DNA of 13,418 nt from Azomonas tarimensis (GTDB lineage Bacteria > Pseudomonadota > Gammaproteobacteria > Pseudomonadales > Pseudomonadaceae), in assembly GCF_042648805.1 (NCBI RefSeq), contig NZ_JBHRXZ010000020.1:1-13418 (forward strand), read 5' to 3'. The notes under the pieces were generated by a model. That model was not told the DNA's origin and searched no databases. It was given only the letters and a program-made list of their open reading frames with translations. Below are positions 6,851 through 13,353 of the stretch, one piece after another; within the stretch, counting starts at the first letter, position 1, and each line of letters opens with the position of its first letter. A program made the position numbers and the translations under genes.

Positions 6851-7689
6851 TCCATCCCCTCCGCTGCAGTGGCGATAAGATCGAATGCCGCTTCATAGAT
6901 CGCAGAGGTGACCTGATTGACCTCTTGGTCTGTGGGTGCCGGCCATTGCTCCAGCCGATTGGCGAGCTGACCCCGCGTACAGCCCGTGATGAAGGAGCTC
7001 AGCTGAGATTGGATGCGCTCAACTGCGTCCACATCATCCGGCATGGTGATTCCCCGGCCGCCCAAGTCCGCCATGATCATGCTCTCAATCGAGTTCGCTA
7101 CGAAGTCGAGGAAGAAGTTCTGCCGATCAGCTTGAGTCATGTCTTCGAAGCTACCGCTGCCTGCCTCGTCCAGTTCGGCGATCGTATTCAGCGCAGCCTG
7201 GCGAGCAACGCCTTCGTCAATCGCGCCGCCAGGCGGGCAAATGAACTCAAGCAGCGTGAGCAGCACCTGGGAGGCCGGTTGCCTTGGTGCCACGGTGAGC
7301 TGCAACCGCCGCAGTGTTTCCGCTGCCCCGTTGCGCTGAACATCCCCGAAGATAGTGAGCAACTTTGCCGCGGTAGCGCGGGATGTCCCCATGCGGCGCG
7401 CGCCTCTCGACGATCCCCCTACGCCTTTACGCACATATGAAGACAGGGCGTTCCCCAAATCGCTGGGGCTTCCAGTGCGGGCGAACCGGGTGAAGCTGCT
7501 GCGAGCCCCCCGAAGGGAGCCAGTGCCGTCATTGTTTACCGGCCCTGACGGAGCTGAGCCAGGCTGAGATGGATTAGCTTGGCCTGGCCCGTTCGGTTGA
7601 GCAGCCGGGGCGGCTGGCTGCGCCACATCATCAATCCAGGAGGGCACCAAGCCGGAGCTCGGGCCTCCATATCCTTTGGAGGTACCCAT
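6847..7689 (-). CDS. qatB: QatB, Qat anti-phage system protein
   Basis: A 280-aa protein identified mainly by position between qatA and qatC and by its N-terminus (MGTSKGYGGPSSGLVPSW), which I recall as typical of QatB. Residues 1-57 are rich in Gly, Pro, Ala, Ser and Gln and look disordered; residues about 60-280 are helical with no catalytic motif that I can see. The start at 7689 is favoured over an in-frame upstream ATG: AAGGA lies 6 bp before it, it begins 8 bp after the qatA stop, and the upstream alternative would overlap qatA by 127 bp. Met-Gly at the start means the initiator Met is normally removed, exposing Gly. It may be the substrate or partner of QatC. Confidence 0.88.
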   Translation of the reverse strand: MGTSKGYGGPSSGLVPSWIDDVAQPAAPAAQPNGPGQANPSQPGSAPSGPVNNDGTGSLRGARSSFTRFARTGSPSDLGNALSSYVRKGVGGSSRGARRMGTSRATAAKLLTIFGDVQRNGAAETLRRLQLTVAPRQPASQVLLTLLEFICPPGGAIDEGVARQAALNTIAELDEAGSGSFEDMTQADRQNFFLDFVANSIESMIMADLGGRGITMPDDVDAVERIQSQLSSFITGCTRGQLANRLEQWPAPTDQEVNQVTSAIYEAAFDLIATAAEGME

Positions 7690-7697
7690 ATCAATCC

Positions 7698-9647
7698 TTA
7701 TGATTTCCCGCTGAGCGCAAGTACGCGCTTGGCTGCCTTCTGAAGATTCCCGTTCTCGATCTGCTGACTCCAACCTCTCAGAATTGCATCGAGACCCTGG
7801 ATAGCATTTGTATCCTTGAGGCACTCATGCCATGGGGCAGGAGCCCACATCCCAAGTTTTGACGTGGGCAGAGATCGGACAAATTCGATCAGGCGCTTTT
7901 GCAGCGCGGGACGTTGTTTGACAAGCTCGATCAATCCCGCGACACCTTTGGGTTGATCCGAAAAATCGTCCGCCTGGATTATCTGATCGCGGAGTGCGTC
8001 AAAAACATTCTCGGCATCAACCTCAGCCAATCCCACAATTTCTTTCTTCGTGGTCGCTTGCCGGATCTGTAATGGTGGACCCATGAGCTTGTCGACAAGC
8101 GCCTCGAGATGACTCACCGCGACCTGCCCCATCAAGGAACTGCGTTTGTCGCGGGTCACGAAGATGTAGGGGCGCAGATCCACGCCAGTCAGCGCGGGAT
8201 CGATCGCCGCCCATTTGCTGATCCAATCACTCTTCTCCCAATCGTTCACATCGCTAGAGCTGGCCACTGCCTTGAGCTTCCCAGAGCCCTTCCCCTCATT
8301 CGGCTCTGAATCGGTTCCATTGGACTTCTTGGCCCGTTTTTCCAGTTCGGCGATGGCAGGCACTGTACCGCCGGCATCCAGGCTCGCGATCCGGGCCAAC
8401 TGCTCGTAAAAATCAGGGTGAAAACGCTCCGCCAGCATGATTTTCGCAAGTATTGGACGCCGGATGTCGTCAGCAAATCCACGAGCTTCGGCGATGGCGT
8501 AACGCAGCATCATGGAGTTCAGGAAGCGTTTGATCTGCCGGGGGTTGCCCCTGGTACCTTCGCTCAAGATTCGGGCCAACAAGGCACTGGTATCCAATGC
8601 TTCCTGGGCATAGTCGGGAAGCGGGTTGCCGAAAGCGCCAGCTACGGCTTTACGGTCGAGGCCGGTGCTCTTCCAGGGACGGAGCATGTCCTGCTGGGCG
8701 GTATTCAAGAGCGCCTTGAATCGATCGTCATCCGTTTTGACGAAGCTCTCCAGCTGTAGCAGCGTGATGTAACTACGGGTTTCCGCCAGCCCCAGGGCCG
8801 GGATGCGGAACGGTACTTGAATGAGCTTTTCGAGATAGTTACGCGCGTACGTCACAGGTCCCGCACCTTGAGGGAGGTCCGGAAAGTGCTCGCGTACCGC
8901 GTACTCGATCATGGCCTCATCAGCACCGATTACGAATGCTGTTCGATTTACGAAGAGGAAAAGGCGAATGGCCTCAAGCGTGGCGATTGCTGTCTTCGGC
9001 AAACATCGATCAAGGTCATCAACGATGACCACCAACTGGTCAATGTCGGCAGCCGTTAAGAGCTCTTCGAACTCGGCCCTGAACTCATGCATGTGCTCGG
9101 GAAGCTGCTCAGACTCAGTATCAGCATCTTTGATGAAACCTCCAGCCTCCTTAGCAAGGTCATTGAGCCTTTCAAGGCTCAGATATTCACCGGGGTTCTG
9201 TACGAAGGAAGAAATCGATTCCACAGCTCCTCTTAAATGATCGAGGTTGGGGATGCCTGTGAACGCGGTAATGCCTAACCCACCTGCTTGCTTGGCCAGC
9301 TTGAACCAATCAACTCGACGTAAGACCTTCTTCGCGGCCTCAGCAACCTTCGCTGAGCCAGGGCGCGCACGCCTCAATTCATCGACAATCGTCTGGATGA
9401 CGACAGTTTTCGCGTCCTCAAAACCTTCGAATGTCCACCCGTTGAACCAGATACAGCAGACGCGATCATCAGAATTGAGGATCTGCTGGGTCATTTTCAG
9501 AACGCTGGATTTACCGGCACCCCAGTCACCGTGAACGCCAATGGTGACCGGTGCCCCCCGTGATTCGCGAAGTAGACGCACTACTGTTCTAGCGATGGGG
9601 GTGTAATACAGCAGGTCAGTAGCTGTTTCCTGGTCGTTCAGGAACAT
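7698..9647 (-). CDS. qatA: QatA, KAP-family P-loop NTPase
   Basis: First gene of the operon, 649 aa. Walker A is GDWGAGKS (40-47), the WFNGWTFEG segment typical of KAP NTPases follows at 67-75, Walker B is LVVIVDDLDR (205-214), and a GNPRQIKRFLN stretch (367-377) resembles the KAP sensor/arginine region. KAP proteins are STAND-like ATPases that can act as switches sensing infection; some carry membrane segments between Walker A and B. Here that insert (about 80-200) has only weakly hydrophobic stretches, so the protein is probably cytoplasmic. The C-terminal 230 residues carry no known motif and probably bind partners. The start ATG has GGAAGGGAG about 9 bp upstream. It is transcribed away from the MobI-like gene from a shared 512-bp region. 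Confidence 0.94.
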   Translation of the reverse strand: MFLNDQETATDLLYYTPIARTVVRLLRESRGAPVTIGVHGDWGAGKSSVLKMTQQILNSDDRVCCIWFNGWTFEGFEDAKTVVIQTIVDELRRARPGSAKVAEAAKKVLRRVDWFKLAKQAGGLGITAFTGIPNLDHLRGAVESISSFVQNPGEYLSLERLNDLAKEAGGFIKDADTESEQLPEHMHEFRAEFEELLTAADIDQLVVIVDDLDRCLPKTAIATLEAIRLFLFVNRTAFVIGADEAMIEYAVREHFPDLPQGAGPVTYARNYLEKLIQVPFRIPALGLAETRSYITLLQLESFVKTDDDRFKALLNTAQQDMLRPWKSTGLDRKAVAGAFGNPLPDYAQEALDTSALLARILSEGTRGNPRQIKRFLNSMMLRYAIAEARGFADDIRRPILAKIMLAERFHPDFYEQLARIASLDAGGTVPAIAELEKRAKKSNGTDSEPNEGKGSGKLKAVASSSDVNDWEKSDWISKWAAIDPALTGVDLRPYIFVTRDKRSSLMGQVAVSHLEALVDKLMGPPLQIRQATTKKEIVGLAEVDAENVFDALRDQIIQADDFSDQPKGVAGLIELVKQRPALQKRLIEFVRSLPTSKLGMWAPAPWHECLKDTNAIQGLDAILRGWSQQIENGNLQKAAKRVLALSGKS

Positions 9648-9776
9648 GCAAAGAACTCCCTTCCTAGCATTTGAGATCTACCCATTGAAGTGAATTCAAC
9701 GCTAGAAGGCGGCTGTTTTCACATCACCTGACGGGCATACGCAGATGTCACGAGTAGGCCAAAGCCTGCACGTTGA

Positions 9777-9782
9777 TGTCAA
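9777..9782 (-). promoter_or_regulatory. candidate -35 box for the qat operon
   Basis: On the minus strand a perfect TTGACA lies about 130 bp upstream of the qatA start. No clear TATAAT-like hexamer follows at 16-18 bp, so the promoter is tentative. A TTGAA-N5-TTCAA dyad at 9685-9699 lies between it and the gene and could be an operator. Confidence 0.3.
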
Positions 9783-9881
9783 TACGCCATTCTGATAAGT
9801 CTGTGCTCGCTGGCTCTTGTACCGTGCGGCCAGCGGAAAGCCTCCTACTTTTGTAGACGCTCAGCGACCGGGTGCTTGCAA

Positions 9882-9918
9882 CCAGACATTGAGGTACATC
9901 CGTTGGTCAATGTTCTGG
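9882..9918. repeat. imperfect inverted repeat in candidate oriT
   Basis: Arms CCAGACATTGA and TCAATGTTCTGG are complementary over 11 positions with one unpaired base and a 14-nt loop. This is the longest dyad of the region. It has no T-run, so it is not a terminator. Confidence 0.6.
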
Positions 9919-10131
9919 CTCTGTACTGGTCAGAATCAGACTACCGTCGTCATCTGTTGTATATCTTTTGCATGTCATTCTTTATCTGCGTCTGCCATGT
10001 CGTCATCTGCCGTCTGCCCAATGTGAGGCTGGGTAAAAACAGCTTGAATCGATACATCCGCGTAGATGGATTTCCGACGATAAAACCGTTTGAAATCGAA
10101 TTTTGGCAGTTCAGCGATCAGCCACCATTTT

Positions 10132-10153
10132 GGCTCTTACAGCAAAGAGAGCC
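10132..10153 (+). promoter_or_regulatory. hairpin covering the ribosome-binding site of the MobI-like gene
   Basis: GGCTCT (10132-10137) can pair with AGAGCC (10148-10153), and the purine-rich GAGAG ahead of the ATG at 10160 lies within the second arm. Pairing would hide the ribosome-binding site and could limit translation. This is a prediction from the sequence alone. Confidence 0.35.
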
Positions 10154-10159
10154 GTGACC

Positions 10160-10621
10160 ATGAGCAAAGATGCGAAAACGATTGTCGACCTGCTGGATCA
10201 GCAGTACGAACAAGTTCTCATAGATGCGAGACGCTTGGTTGAGCGCTATGTGGATTCGTCCATGAATCTGTACAAAAAGACCGGGGTCAAATCTGTCGTG
10301 GCTGCCGTGTCAATCAAGCAAACGAGCCCGAATGCGTACTCGATCTACTGGTGCAAACTGGTGCCACTGCAAGGGCAAAAAAACAAATTCGCGCCCCTGA
10401 CTATTCCCAAGGGCAACGGCAAGCACAAATACCCGGCTTCCTCGTTTGAGTTTGTTAAATCCCCTTACCGTCTCCTCGTTTTGCAGGTAGAGGAGCGTCT
10501 GGCTGAGATTCGCAGCATTGCCAGTGAGAATCGTCAGCTGCGTCGGACGTTGGTCGCCTATGAGAAAAAGCTGTCTAGATATCAAGCGCTTGATCATGGC
10601 GACCTCTGCTCGGAGGAGTAG
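10160..10621 (+). CDS. MobI-like conjugative mobilisation protein
   Basis: A 153-aa, basic, soluble protein. Its middle carries the pattern I associate with MobI of SXT/R391 and IncA/C elements: IYWCKL at 62-67, then TIPKGNGKHKYPASSF at 81-96, then a C-terminal amphipathic helix with VEERLAEIR and LRRTLVAYEKK. MobI is an auxiliary factor needed to start transfer at oriT, with the relaxase encoded elsewhere. ATG 10160 was chosen because the protein similarity begins there; an in-frame ATG 19 codons earlier adds a sequence without family character. The gene is followed by a strong terminator, so it forms a unit by itself. If the call is right, the island can be mobilised by a helper conjugative element. 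The match is from memory of the family, hence moderate confidence; otherwise it is a hypothetical protein. Confidence 0.55.
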   Translation: MSKDAKTIVDLLDQQYEQVLIDARRLVERYVDSSMNLYKKTGVKSVVAAVSIKQTSPNAYSIYWCKLVPLQGQKNKFAPLTIPKGNGKHKYPASSFEFVKSPYRLLVLQVEERLAEIRSIASENRQLRRTLVAYEKKLSRYQALDHGDLCSEE

Positions 10622-10634
10622 AGGCTGAGCACAC

Positions 10635-10915
10635 TATAAGCAGTGCCAAACGTATCTGAACCGACTTCAATACCCGAAAGCCCCGTGCAGCTTGGCCTGA
10701 CGGGGCTTTCTCGTATCAGCAGTGAACTCCTGCGAGACATGCTGCTGCGCTTGGTCAGGGAGGGCTACGAGTGCGGGCTATAAGCAGTGTAGTGCGCTAA
10801 ATCTACTCGCTGTCAGCCAGCAGGCTCTTGCAGGCGGGTTCGCAGGCCGTATTTGCTATTAGCAGTGACGTTTACGACCAAGCCAGTCGGCCAACTGTGA
10901 TCGGTATTAGTAGTG
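10635..10915 (+). repeat. five dispersed copies of TATNAGYAGTG
   Basis: Copies start at 10635 (TATAAGCAGTG), 10714 (TATCAGCAGTG), 10779 (TATAAGCAGTG), 10857 (TATTAGCAGTG) and 10905 (TATTAGTAGTG), all on the plus strand. Steps are 79, 65, 78 and 48 bp and the DNA between them is unique. The spacers are too uneven and the repeat too short for CRISPR. The region 10622-11001 carries no convincing gene. A weaker inverted copy (TACTGCTTATC) lies at 11605-11615. Role unknown; multiple binding sites for one protein is the simplest idea. Confidence 0.7.
10676..10710 (+). terminator. hairpin terminator after the MobI-like gene
   Basis: An 11-bp perfect stem (GAAAGCCCCGT / ACGGGGCTTTC) with a 13-nt loop and TTTC at its end. 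It lies 54 bp after the stop codon and could work on both strands. It sits between motif copies 1 and 2 of the dispersed array. Confidence 0.75.
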
Positions 10916-11001
10916 AAAGGCTTCACTTTCATAAAATAATCTTTGGTAGGTGCCGGCCTAGCTGGTACCCGTGTCGCGTAGCGGGTGGTGGCGGTAACGC
11001 G

Positions 11002-11367
11002 CTATCCCTCACTGCCACGCTGCTGCTCGAATGCAATGCGGTTCATTACGCACATGGGGATGGGGTAGCCCTGGATGTGTGTTGTGAGGGCCTCATTGCC
11101 TGCGATCACCATGATGCAGGATAGGCCTCTGCGGAAGCGCATTCCTCGTCCCGAGTAATTGCGCGGGATGATCTCCCATGTTTCGTCGTCGTAGTAACAA
11201 CCAACGATTTCTGACCAGTGCGATTGGATGCCCGCGCCCATGATGCCTACCGAGGTCAGGCAAAAAATTTCTACCTGGGTTTCCTGTCCAAGAGGTACAG
11301 CGTAAACCCGACCGTTTGGTGCAATAGGTGGGAAGTATTGCCCGTTACGGAGGTGACGAAATTCCAT
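11002..11367 (-). CDS. hypothetical 121-aa protein
   Basis: A 121-aa reading frame with GGAG 7 bp ahead of its ATG, which supports expression. It begins MEFRHLRNGQYFPPIAPNG and is rich in aromatic, Gly and Arg residues, with a beta-like pattern and a basic patch GRGMRFRRG. There is no signal peptide and no clear membrane segment. I do not recognise the family. It lies downstream of, and on the same strand as, the small membrane peptide and the degenerate recombinase, but a hairpin and about 280 bp separate it from them, so it probably has its own promoter. Confidence 0.6.
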   Translation of the reverse strand: MEFRHLRNGQYFPPIAPNGRVYAVPLGQETQVEIFCLTSVGIMGAGIQSHWSEIVGCYYDDETWEIIPRNYSGRGMRFRRGLSCIMVIAGNEALTTHIQGYPIPMCVMNRIAFEQQRGSEG

Positions 11368-11650
11368 GCTTGTGCTCCGGATAGATGAGGTCGCTAGACT
11401 CTCCGGTAGCTTTACGAAAACCCAAGATCAGATGTTGCCATCGATTCGGCGCACGAGTTTTAGCGTACTGGGCAAGCTAGCTCGCCACATGGCGGGCGTG
11501 AATGTCGCTGATCTAAACGCTTCGGCGCTCCGGTCACTTTCGCTATGGTGCGGAGATTAACAGCCCTTCCGAAGTCATCCCATGACCTCATAGGCTTGAG
11601 GAAATACTGCTTATCGCAGCGGTAGGGGCCTTGTCGATGGATTGGGTAAG
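11368..11650. other. intergenic stretch, nothing clear
   Basis: About 280 bp without a supported gene on either strand. The reading frames present lack ribosome-binding sites and family character. It contains a small CGCC-ACAT-GGCG dyad and the inverted motif TACTGCTTATC at 11605-11615. Confidence 0.4.
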
Positions 11651-11676
11651 CGCCCGCTGCCAAGGGGCAGCGGGCG
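11651..11676 (-). terminator. GC-rich hairpin beside the sequence gap
   Basis: CGCCCGCTGCC and GGCAGCGGGCG form a perfect 11-bp stem with an AAGG loop. On the minus strand it follows the small membrane-peptide gene and would act as its terminator, though no T-run is seen on that side; on the plus side any T-run would be in the gap. Such a stable hairpin may have caused the sequencing gap. Confidence 0.55.
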
Positions 11677-11677
11677 G

Positions 11678-11770
11678 NNNNNNNNNNNNNNNNNNNNNNN
11701 NNNNNNNNNNNNNNNNNNNNNNNNNNNNNNNNNNNNNNNNNNNNNNNNNNNNNNNNNNNNNNNNNNNNNN
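11678..11770. other. assembly gap (93 N)
   Basis: The bases are undetermined, and the true length may differ from 93. The gap removes the end of the small membrane-peptide gene. Confidence 0.99.
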
Positions 11771-11879
11771 TGTGCTTCTTGTCCAAGTACGCTGCGACCA
11801 TATAGCCAATTACACCTGCGATCGTCAGCGCACTGATGACGGCAAGCACGGCATATACAAGCAATTCAAAACGATCCAT
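11771..11879 (-). CDS. small single-span membrane peptide, 3' end lost in the gap
   Basis: The visible 36 residues (MDRFELLVYAVLAV ... VAAYLDKKH) form one transmembrane helix at about 6-30 followed by a charged DKKH, so the N-terminus would face out and the tail in. AAAGGAG lies 7 bp ahead of the ATG, an excellent ribosome-binding site, which makes the gene real despite its size. It starts 75 bp after the degenerate recombinase gene on the same strand and is probably co-transcribed with it. Holin-like, small-toxin and phage-coat proteins all have this shape; none can be chosen without the missing end. Confidence 0.65.
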
Positions 11880-11954
11880 ACCCTGACTCCTTTGTTTCGA
11901 GGTCTGCCAAGGTTAAGGGCGTCTGATCTAATCCCAAATTTGCCGTGTGATGGC

Positions 11955-12914
11955 TTAGCGATCGGTACCGGCGGCTTCCTTCCTCAGGTTGGCTCGGGCA
12001 CCGACGTACGCATCAGTTTCCCAGACACGCATATTCCCGAGCTCGTAGGCGACGTGTTCCCGCGCTTCTAGATCCTCGACGTTGGGAGCGCACCCTCCAA
12101 GAATCGGGGCTTCATGACCGGACCACTGCTTGTACAGCTCACATGCAAGCGCTGCTCGGCAATCACAGAAGCTCAGCCCATGAAAAAGTAGAATCTCCTC
12201 GGCAGCAGGTAAGCTGTTCTGCTTCCAGAGCCGCCATGTCTGCTTTGATTGTGGATAGCGATGAACATCTTGGACGGCGGATGCCGTCTCCAGGACGGCG
12301 ATCTGCTTTGGCATCGAGATATTAATTATCCTTTGTGTATACGGCCCTTCTTTGCCGCTTTCCAGGGAAATACATCCCTCCCCCTTGGCTGCCTCTAGAG
12401 CCGCTTGGGCGTCGAGGAAAACGGCTTCACGTAGCGAGATGCCGAGGTGCCGCACTAACATCAACACCACCGCCAGATGCTCTGATAGGCGGGCCTGAAC
12501 GTCTTCCACTGCGGCTTCGAACTTCGCTTGATCAAGGCTGTGTGGGGCCGTAATCCGTGGATGGCCAGGAAAGCCAATATCAGGCATCACGACTTTCCAA
12601 TCACCACTGATCGCGAGGGCCATAACTGAACTCACGGTCTCAAGAAGATCCACCGCGGTCTGTACAGAAAGATTCCCGTGGTACACCTGGGTACAGAGTT
12701 CTTCGCCGTATTGCCGCACCAGTTTTTTCTGGACGAGCTCCAAGATATCCACCTCATGAGATTCCATAGCGTAAATACTGAACTGGGTCCACTGCTGGTC
12801 GTGGATCATTGCCTCGTGCTGACTGAGGCGACCGCACCGGACTGCCTCTCTGAGGATCGCCGAGCCAGCCTTGCTCAAGCCCCGATCAAAATGTCCGTGG
12901 AAACTCTGCTTCAT
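11955..12914 (-). CDS. integrase-domain protein with degraded catalytic site
   Basis: A 319-aa protein with the layout of the tyrosine-recombinase group that has a phage-integrase N-terminal domain (about 5-110) and an Integrase_1-like catalytic domain (about 125-310). The box I Arg162 (GISLREA) and the final Tyr303 (ETDAYVGA) remain. The box II HxxR reads HGLSFCDCRA instead of HGLRH, losing the Arg, and the LGH motif reads LGNMR at 292-296, losing the His. It therefore probably cannot cut DNA normally and may only bind it, for example as a regulator. ATG 12914 was chosen since GGAGG lies 7 bp upstream; the ATG two codons earlier touches the GGAGG, and a longer frame to 13058 adds a residue stretch without family character that runs into the res-like region. 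Confidence 0.75.
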   Translation of the reverse strand: MKQSFHGHFDRGLSKAGSAILREAVRCGRLSQHEAMIHDQQWTQFSIYAMESHEVDILELVQKKLVRQYGEELCTQVYHGNLSVQTAVDLLETVSSVMALAISGDWKVVMPDIGFPGHPRITAPHSLDQAKFEAAVEDVQARLSEHLAVVLMLVRHLGISLREAVFLDAQAALEAAKGEGCISLESGKEGPYTQRIINISMPKQIAVLETASAVQDVHRYPQSKQTWRLWKQNSLPAAEEILLFHGLSFCDCRAALACELYKQWSGHEAPILGGCAPNVEDLEAREHVAYELGNMRVWETDAYVGARANLRKEAAGTDR

Positions 12915-12930
12915 GGTCATTCCTCCATTC

Positions 12931-12947
12931 AGCTCAGGTGCTGAGCT
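12931..12947 (-). promoter_or_regulatory. dyad in the leader of the recombinase-like gene
   Basis: AGCTCAG-GTG-CTGAGCT is a perfect 7-bp dyad just upstream of the ribosome-binding site at 12922-12926. A second dyad, TTTCAG-CGT-CTGAAA, lies at 13001-13015. They are candidate operators or an mRNA hairpin affecting translation. Confidence 0.4.
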
Positions 12948-13030
12948 GCTGAAGGAAATGTTGAGCGAGGAAAAATATTCTGGGGTTCGTTTTCGGTCGC
13001 TTTCAGCGTCTGAAATTGACGAGCGCATCC

Positions 13031-13138
13031 GTCCCGTAAACGGTCGTTTATGGCACACCTATTCCAGACGAGCTTCTGGGCTTGGGATTTCCCGCTTTCC
13101 TGTCACTTTTCTCGTACAGAAATCAATGTGAGAAAAAC
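13031..13138 (+). other. res-like recombination site of the serine resolvase
   Basis: A 26-bp dyad at 13031-13056 centres on GT within TAAACG-GT-CGTTTA, with 10 of 12 base pairs symmetrical, the form expected of a resolvase crossover site with a 2-bp core. A second imperfect dyad (CTTTTCTC ... GAGAAAAAC, 13106-13138) lies directly before the resolvase ATG and may be an accessory subsite. The order fits Tn3-family res sites upstream of tnpR. Confidence 0.5.
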
Positions 13139-13140
13139 GT

Positions 13141-13353
13141 ATGGGAAAGCGGATTGGGTACGCCCGTGTGTCGACTGATGATCAGAATCTCGACTTGCAG
13201 CGAGATGCACTTGCTCTGGCTGGATGCTCAACAGTTTACGAGGAGACTATGAGCGGCAAGTCGGCGGACAGGCCGGAGCTGGGGCATTGCCTTAAAGCTC
13301 TGCGTAATGGTGACACTCTAGTTGTTTGGCGACTGGACGTAAGCGCTCCATAA
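13141..13353 (+). pseudogene. serine resolvase (TnpR/Pin family), truncated by an insertion
   Basis: Begins MGKRIGYARVSTDDQNLDLQ with catalytic Ser11 and the conserved Arg9, followed by GKSADRPEL and VVWRLD, the standard N-terminal catalytic domain of small serine recombinases. The family normally has about 180-200 aa and continues WRLDRLGRS. Here the family sequence stops after 66 residues at WRLD and a foreign VSAP plus stop follows, so the long E helix and the DNA-binding helix-turn-helix are lost. The break coincides with GTAAGCG at 13339. The 3' part of the gene may lie beyond the insertion, outside the window. It would have resolved cointegrates of a Tn3-like transposon at the res-like site upstream. 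Confidence 0.88.

Larger units (their letters stand above)
9648..10159. other. divergent intergenic region, candidate oriT
   Basis: 512 bp without a convincing gene lie between divergent qatA and the MobI-like gene. It holds a 7-bp dyad CGCTGGC/GCCAGCG (9808-9835, 14-nt loop), a longer imperfect inverted repeat CCAGACATTGA/TCAATGTTCTGG with one bulge (9882-9918), two copies of GTCGTCATCTG (9946-9956 and 9999-10009), and two related copies of ATCTGC(C)GTCTGCC (9984-9996, 10005-10018). In SXT/R391 elements oriT lies just upstream of mobI, so both position and repeat content fit a transfer origin. There is no proof of nicking. Confidence 0.45.

Noticed and set aside
6925..7440. 171-aa plus-strand reading frame opposite qatB
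   Set aside because: It is a shadow of qatB on the other strand, with Cys/Arg-rich composition and no ribosome-binding site.
7690..7824. 45-residue N-terminal extension of QatB
   Set aside because: It would overlap qatA by 127 bp, has no ribosome-binding site, and lacks family character, whereas the ATG at 7689 has AAGGA at the right distance.
9876..10157. 93-aa hydrophobic reading frame upstream of the MobI-like gene
   Set aside because: No ribosome-binding site, unusual Cys/Phe-rich composition, and it overlaps the repeat-rich intergenic region.
10635..10915. CRISPR array or integron attC sites
   Set aside because: The repeats are only 11 bp, spacers vary from 37 to 68 bp, there are no cas or integron integrase genes, and no attC core (GTTRRRY) is seen.
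11460..11650. Continuation of the small membrane peptide through the gap
   Set aside because: The gap length is uncertain so the frame cannot be carried across, and the sequence beyond it passes through the terminator-like hairpin.
12915..13058. Longer start for the recombinase-like protein
   Set aside because: It would extend into the res-like region; GGAGG is correctly placed for the ATG at 12914.
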